Assembly: GCF_026241095.1 (NCBI RefSeq)
Contig: NZ_JAPFGB010000002.1
Coordinates: forward strand, 303,833 to 367,832
Direction: 5' to 3'
Length of the DNA stretch: 64,000 nt
Origin: Saccharopolyspora sp. NFXS83
Lineage (GTDB): Bacteria; Actinomycetota; Actinomycetes; Mycobacteriales; Pseudonocardiaceae
The notes under the pieces were generated by a model. The model had not been told where the DNA came from and did no database searches. It saw nothing but the letters and a program-made list of their open reading frames with translations. Of the stretch, positions 60,619-64,000 are shown piece by piece. Made by a program: the position numbers and the translations under genes. Every line of letters begins with the position of its first letter. Position 1 is the first letter of the stretch.

Positions 60619-60998
60619 GCTTCGCCCCGCAGGTCACGCGGCAGCGACTTCACCAGCTCCGCGCACTCGTCCGGGCGCCCGGCCAGGCACATCGACCGGC
60701 CGCCGAGCGTCAGCTCCACGCGGCGGGTGCGCTCGCGAGCGCACCAGGAGCTGATCGAGGACAGCAGCATCGAGGCGCTCGCCGAGCCGGCCGCTCCCAG
60801 CGATGCCCACAGCAGCAGGTCGGTGGCAGTCCCGCCCTTGTACCCGCCGCCGTGCGGTTCCTGCTCGGCCACGAGGGAGACCTGCACTCCCAGCGAATCG
60901 CGGAGGTCGTCGCGCAGCGAACGCACCAGACGCTCTTCGCGCATCGGGTCGTCCGCTGCCGCCACCCTGATCCAGAAGACCGTCGAGCCGTCCGCCAT
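60615..60998 (-). CDS. Effector-associated constant component 1 (EACC1)-like protein
   Basis: 127 residues from ATG 60998, five bases after GAGAGG. The order of features matches EACC1: an N-terminal beta-alpha segment (VFWIRVAAADD, then LVRSLRDDLRDSLGVQVSLV), the conserved GGYKGGTATD (51-60), a small-residue hydrophobic helix WASLGAAGSASASMLLSSISSW (64-85), and a final strand-helix unit TRRVELTLGGRSMCLAGRPDECAELVKSL. EACC1 was defined computationally as the constant partner of variable effectors (caspases, trypsins, TIR and others) in NTP-dependent conflict systems of multicellular bacteria. It is translationally coupled to the caspase-helicase, which would be its effector. Confidence 0.8.
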   Translation of the reverse strand: MADGSTVFWIRVAAADDPMREERLVRSLRDDLRDSLGVQVSLVAEQEPHGGGYKGGTATDLLLWASLGAAGSASASMLLSSISSWCARERTRRVELTLGGRSMCLAGRPDECAELVKSLPRDLRGEA

Positions 60999-61150
60999 AC
61001 CGCCCTCTCCAGCTGAATTCGCCCAGATCGCCGCAGAGCCTAGAAGATTCCGCGGCGAATTCGGGCCGATTCGTGGAGATCGCACCCCGACAGCGCAGAA
61101 CTGAGATGATCTCAGAACTGCGCGCGGGGAAATCCCGCACTAGTGCGGGA

Positions 61151-61897
61151 TCAATGCTCCATCCGGGGACGTGCGGTGCGCAGGTGGAACGCCGCGCTGG
61201 ACGGGTGGGCGTTTTCCGGCAACAAATGATCCACCCGATCACCGGGTTCGAATCCCGCGGACCGCAGCAGATTCTCCGCCTTGGCCGCGGTGAGCCCGGC
61301 CCAGTTCGGAGTGGCCCGGCCGATCTTCGCGTAGTCGCGCACGATCTTCGCCAAATAGCCGTGATCCGCGCCGGGCCGCAGCGAAGCCAGCACGCGGCGG
61401 GCGTCGAGGCCCCAGGTGTGCCACACGCCGTCGGCGAGCAGCAGCGCCCCACCCGGCGCCAGCACGTCCCGCCACGCCCGCAACGCCCGCACCGGGTCCG
61501 GCAGCGTCCACAGCACGTAGCGTGCGCTGACCAGGTCGAAACCTCCCGCCCCCGCCACGTCGCGCACGTCGTGGCCGCCGTGACCGGCGAAGTCGATCTC
61601 GACGCCGCGCCGCCGCGCCTCCTCCCGCGCGTAGCCCAGCATCGCGGGGGAGGGGTCGACGGCCGTGACCTCGTGCCCGAGCTCCGCGAGCAGCGTGCTC
61701 AGGAATCCGGTGCCGGTCCCCACGTCGAGCACCCGCAGCGGGTCCACCCGCTCCGGGAACGCCGCGTGCAGCGCCTTGTCGCAGACCGCCCGCCACGCCT
61801 CGCGCTTGTCCTGCGCGTAGCGCTCGTAGAAGTCGTTGTAGGCCGCGGCCCGCGCCGTCCAGTTGTCGCGGACGGCTTCGATCGCACGGTCGGTCAC
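61151..61897 (-). CDS. SAM-dependent class I methyltransferase
   Basis: 248 residues from GTG 61897, seven bases after AAGGAA. Motif I is PLRVLDVGTGTGFLSTLLAELGHEVTAVDPSPAML (about 54-88), the acidic end of strand 2 is VDPS, and FDLVSARYVLWTLPDPVRALRAW gives motifs IV-V. The UbiE/Methyltransf_11 type acts on small molecules, but the acceptor is unknown. It lies 152 bases upstream of the EACC1-like gene on the same strand; co-regulation with that system is possible but nothing in the sequence shows it. Confidence 0.88.
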   Translation of the reverse strand: MTDRAIEAVRDNWTARAAAYNDFYERYAQDKREAWRAVCDKALHAAFPERVDPLRVLDVGTGTGFLSTLLAELGHEVTAVDPSPAMLGYAREEARRRGVEIDFAGHGGHDVRDVAGAGGFDLVSARYVLWTLPDPVRALRAWRDVLAPGGALLLADGVWHTWGLDARRVLASLRPGADHGYLAKIVRDYAKIGRATPNWAGLTAAKAENLLRSAGFEPGDRVDHLLPENAHPSSAAFHLRTARPRMEH

Positions 61898-62146
61898 GAG
61901 CTGGTTCCTTTCGCCGGGTCCCGCCAGCCTGAACGCTCTCGCCAGTCATGTGCAACAGCGCCTCCCCCGCTCGACGCAGGTCACACCCCCTCGGCCGCGA
62001 GCGGTGCGCCGCCTCACCCGGTGAACCGCGAGCCGCCGCGACTCCGGTGGAACCCGAACCGCGGTTCCCGAGTCCCAGGGAGCGGGCCGGTAACGTGCAC
62101 GGCCGACTCCGCCGGGAACGGCGGTGCGATGAGAACTGGGGACGAC

Positions 62147-63034
62147 ATGAGCACTCGACGAACCGTGGCCGCGCTGGCCGCGCTCACGACGGTCGCGCTG
62201 GGGGCGCCCGCCCACGCCGCCGGGCAGGACGTTCCGGCGCCGCTGGCAGGAGCGAGCAACCCCGTGTACTTCGTGCACGGCTACGACGGCGACGGCGCGC
62301 GGAACTGCGAGGACGCCTGGGGCGACGCGATCAAGCACTTCAGCGAGAAGGGCTGGAACAAGGGATCGCTCAAGACCGTCGGCTACTACGAGGGCGACAC
62401 CGCGTGCGACACCGACGTCGCCTCCGCCACCAACGGCACCCGCATCAAGGACATCGCGGCGAAGTTCGCGCACCAGATCTACGACCAGCACACCAGCAAG
62501 GGCGAGTCGATCGACGTCGTCGCGCACTCGATGGGCGGCCTCGTCACCCGCGTCGCGCTGCTCGGCTCCGCGCAGGGCTGGGAAGGGTTCCCGAAGGCGA
62601 AGCTCAAGGTCGGCGACGTCGTCACCCTCGGCACCCCGCACCAGGGCGTGAAGTGCGGGACCGACTGCCCGACCGACGCCCAGTGGCGCTCCATGCACCC
62701 GGACTCGGAGTTCATGAAGGTGCTGCACGCGCCGGAGAACCGGCTCAGCGAGAGCTGGGCCGACGGCACCGACTGGAGCTTCGCGAGCTCCGACCAGGAC
62801 GGCACCGTCTCCGGTGACTCGGCGATCGACGAGGGCCACCACGCCGACCACAAGTTCCGGTACCTCGCGGGCAATTCCCCCGCGGTGACGCACTCCGGGA
62901 TCCGCACCATCACCAGCGGTGATCACGACCTGCGGTACTGGCACGCGAGCGACGGCCAGTCGCACGACACCGCCCAGGGCTGGGCCCCGGTGGAGACCGC
63001 CTTCCACGCCGTGCACGACGACGGCGACTGGTGA
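62147..63034 (+). CDS. Secreted lipase-like alpha/beta hydrolase
   Basis: 295 residues from ATG 62147 with GGGGA four bases upstream; an ATG six codons earlier is possible. A signal peptide covers MSTRRTVAALAALTTVALGA and ends near PAHA-AGQ. The mature enzyme has the oxyanion loop VYFVHGYDGDG, the nucleophile elbow DVVAHSMGGLVTRVAL, LGTPHQGVKCGTDCP (a likely disulfide), an acid in SSDQDGTVSGDSA and histidine in ITSGDHDLRYWH or nearby. The family includes triacylglycerol lipases and extracellular esterases. A perfect hairpin follows the stop. Confidence 0.88.
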   Translation: MSTRRTVAALAALTTVALGAPAHAAGQDVPAPLAGASNPVYFVHGYDGDGARNCEDAWGDAIKHFSEKGWNKGSLKTVGYYEGDTACDTDVASATNGTRIKDIAAKFAHQIYDQHTSKGESIDVVAHSMGGLVTRVALLGSAQGWEGFPKAKLKVGDVVTLGTPHQGVKCGTDCPTDAQWRSMHPDSEFMKVLHAPENRLSESWADGTDWSFASSDQDGTVSGDSAIDEGHHADHKFRYLAGNSPAVTHSGIRTITSGDHDLRYWHASDGQSHDTAQGWAPVETAFHAVHDDGDW

Positions 63035-63040
63035 GCGACC

Positions 63041-63070
63041 GCGGCGTGGCCCATCCGGGAGCCACGCCGC
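63041..63070 (+). terminator. Hairpin terminator behind the lipase gene
   Basis: GCGGCGTGGC (63041-63050) pairs perfectly with GCCACGCCGC (63061-63070) over a ten-base loop, six bases after the stop codon. Confidence 0.7.
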
Positions 63071-63160
63071 ACTCCGCTGCCCCGAATCCTGCCCGTTCGG
63101 ACCTTCCGACGCGGCACCCGCTGACCGAGGGTGTCGGTGAGATCGATCGGAGGGCTGCCG

Positions 63161-64000
63161 ATGCGCGCAGACCGGGAACGGAACGCGGAGGAACCGGCGA
63201 AGGCGGCGCGATCCGCCACCCGGCATCGGGAGAACCCCTCGTCTCCCCGCGATGTGCTGCAGGCTCCGGGCATCGCCTCCGCGGCCGACGTCCTGCGCCT
63301 GCAGCACATCGCGGGCAACCGCGCCGTGTCCCGCACGCTCCAGCGCAGCCCGCAGGACGAGCGAACGGACGCCGGTAGCGGTCGCGGCACGATCGTGAGC
63401 CGGCCCGGAGGTCGTCTCCACGCGCTGACTCCCGACGTGGCCGAAGCCATCCCCGTCAAGAACGCCCTGCTGAAGCGGCTGACCGACGGGCCGGTGTTCA
63501 GCGACGCCGAAATCGCGGACCTCAAGGCGCAGGGCCGGAGCTGGCTCAACGCGATCGGAACCGGTCGCTACGAGGACGCCGTCGCCTACTCCGCCGCGGG
63601 GAAGTACTACGACTGGCTGAAGCTGGCACCCGGCAAGCGGCTGCTCATCGCCACCGTCGAATGGCGGGAGCGGAAGGGGCGCACCGAGAAGAGCCCGGCC
63701 TTCACGCTGGGCAGGCACCTGGACCTGCGCGGCGGCGCCGTGCCCGAGGACGAGCGCGACTCGGTCACCGAGGCACGCGACGCGCAGATCCGCGAGGCGT
63801 TCGTCGACACCCTCGCCCCGCCGTTCGAGGACTCGGTACCGGACTCCGAGGCCCACCGGAAGAACGCCCGGGCCAACACGATCCTCACCAACGTCTTCCT
63901 GATCCTGCAGAACGGTTTGAAGGTGTACGACCCCGATGCGGAAGCGCACGTCGACTTCACCGACGGCGACGTCGCCAGGGCCCTCGCGCACGGCGGCCGG
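63161..64000 (+). CDS. Partial protein with N-terminal AGNRAV...LQR motif (contractile-injection-associated type)
   Basis: 280 residues are visible from ATG 63161, which has GGAGGG six bases upstream, and the frame is still open at the window edge. Residues 44-60 read VLRLQHIAGNRAVSRTL followed by QRS. This matches the LxLQxxAGNxAVxxLLQR motif found at the N-termini of many secreted or injected proteins, including DUF4157 proteins and cargo encoded near extracellular contractile injection systems. The rest is charged and partly helical (ALLKRLTDGPVFSDAEIADL, RKNARANTILTNVFLILQNG) without a domain I recognise. No signal peptide or membrane span is seen. The function depends on the missing C-terminus. 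Confidence 0.75.
   Translation, partial: MRADRERNAEEPAKAARSATRHRENPSSPRDVLQAPGIASAADVLRLQHIAGNRAVSRTLQRSPQDERTDAGSGRGTIVSRPGGRLHALTPDVAEAIPVKNALLKRLTDGPVFSDAEIADLKAQGRSWLNAIGTGRYEDAVAYSAAGKYYDWLKLAPGKRLLIATVEWRERKGRTEKSPAFTLGRHLDLRGGAVPEDERDSVTEARDAQIREAFVDTLAPPFEDSVPDSEAHRKNARANTILTNVFLILQNGLKVYDPDAEAHVDFTDGDVARALAHGGR

Noticed and set aside
56944-61104. Plus-strand open frame of 1386 codons opposite the caspase-helicase
   Set aside because: Antisense shadow. The minus strand carries intact protease and helicase motifs.
1-64000. CRISPR arrays, integrases or insertion-sequence transposases
   Set aside because: No regularly spaced direct repeats and no recognisable recombinase or transposase frame were found by reading.

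Overview
The window is very GC-rich DNA with densely packed genes, many GTG starts and frequent 4-base start/stop overlaps. A PknG-type kinase operon, an Emb-family arabinosyltransferase, an F420-dependent glucose-6-phosphate dehydrogenase and a GH64 glucanase all point to an actinomycete with an arabinogalactan wall. A Saccharopolyspora-like Pseudonocardiaceae is the most likely source. No rRNA, tRNA or CRISPR array was seen.

Layout. (1) 1-6934, minus strand: five genes with 4-base overlaps form a signalling operon. They encode a protein with a short amyloid-like motif and a Walker B-like stretch, PknG, a VWA/zinc-ribbon protein, a GlnX-like sensor and a lipoprotein solute-binding protein cut by the window edge. 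(2) 7642-13590: an NlpC/P60 hydrolase, a panD remnant, GPP34 and PH-domain proteins, a dehalogenase-like hydrolase divergent from a CGNR regulator across nested inverted repeats, and a GH64 glucanase. (3) 14070-19276: a TetR regulator divergent from SDR, saccharopine-dehydrogenase-like, AMP-ligase and isocitrate-lyase/PEP-mutase-like genes. (4) 19377-31666: an S9 peptidase, then a patchwork of decayed genes (an FGGY kinase-like fragment, a frameshifted membrane protein, an ICMT fragment, and an amidohydrolase with an internal inversion). These are interleaved with YchJ, two MFS transporters, TetR, the Emb enzyme and a GNAT.

(5) 31774-39001: a LysR-controlled cluster that looks like aromatic ring hydroxylation, extradiol cleavage and processing of the cleavage product (two FAH proteins, VOC, ACMSD-like amidohydrolase, flavin monooxygenase, cyclase). 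(6) 39114-40121: fgd. (7) 40805-48419: a GntR-centred cluster with MFS, MmgE/PrpD, MaoC, CoA-transferase, acyl-CoA dehydrogenase and CitE-like lyase, resembling itaconate/mesaconate dissimilation. A TGTCAGAC site lies in front of both arms. (8) 48570-56695: Lrp with a thiamine-diphosphate E1/transketolase-like enzyme, DUF6153 and DUF305, TauE, LysR and a flavoprotein.

(9) 56962-60998: the most notable locus. An EACC1-like small protein overlaps a 1218-residue protein that joins a caspase-like protease to an SF1 helicase, which I read as an NTP-dependent conflict or defence module. (10) 61151-64000: a methyltransferase, a secreted lipase-like hydrolase and a partial protein carrying the N-terminal AGNRAV...LQR motif found in proteins linked to contractile injection systems.
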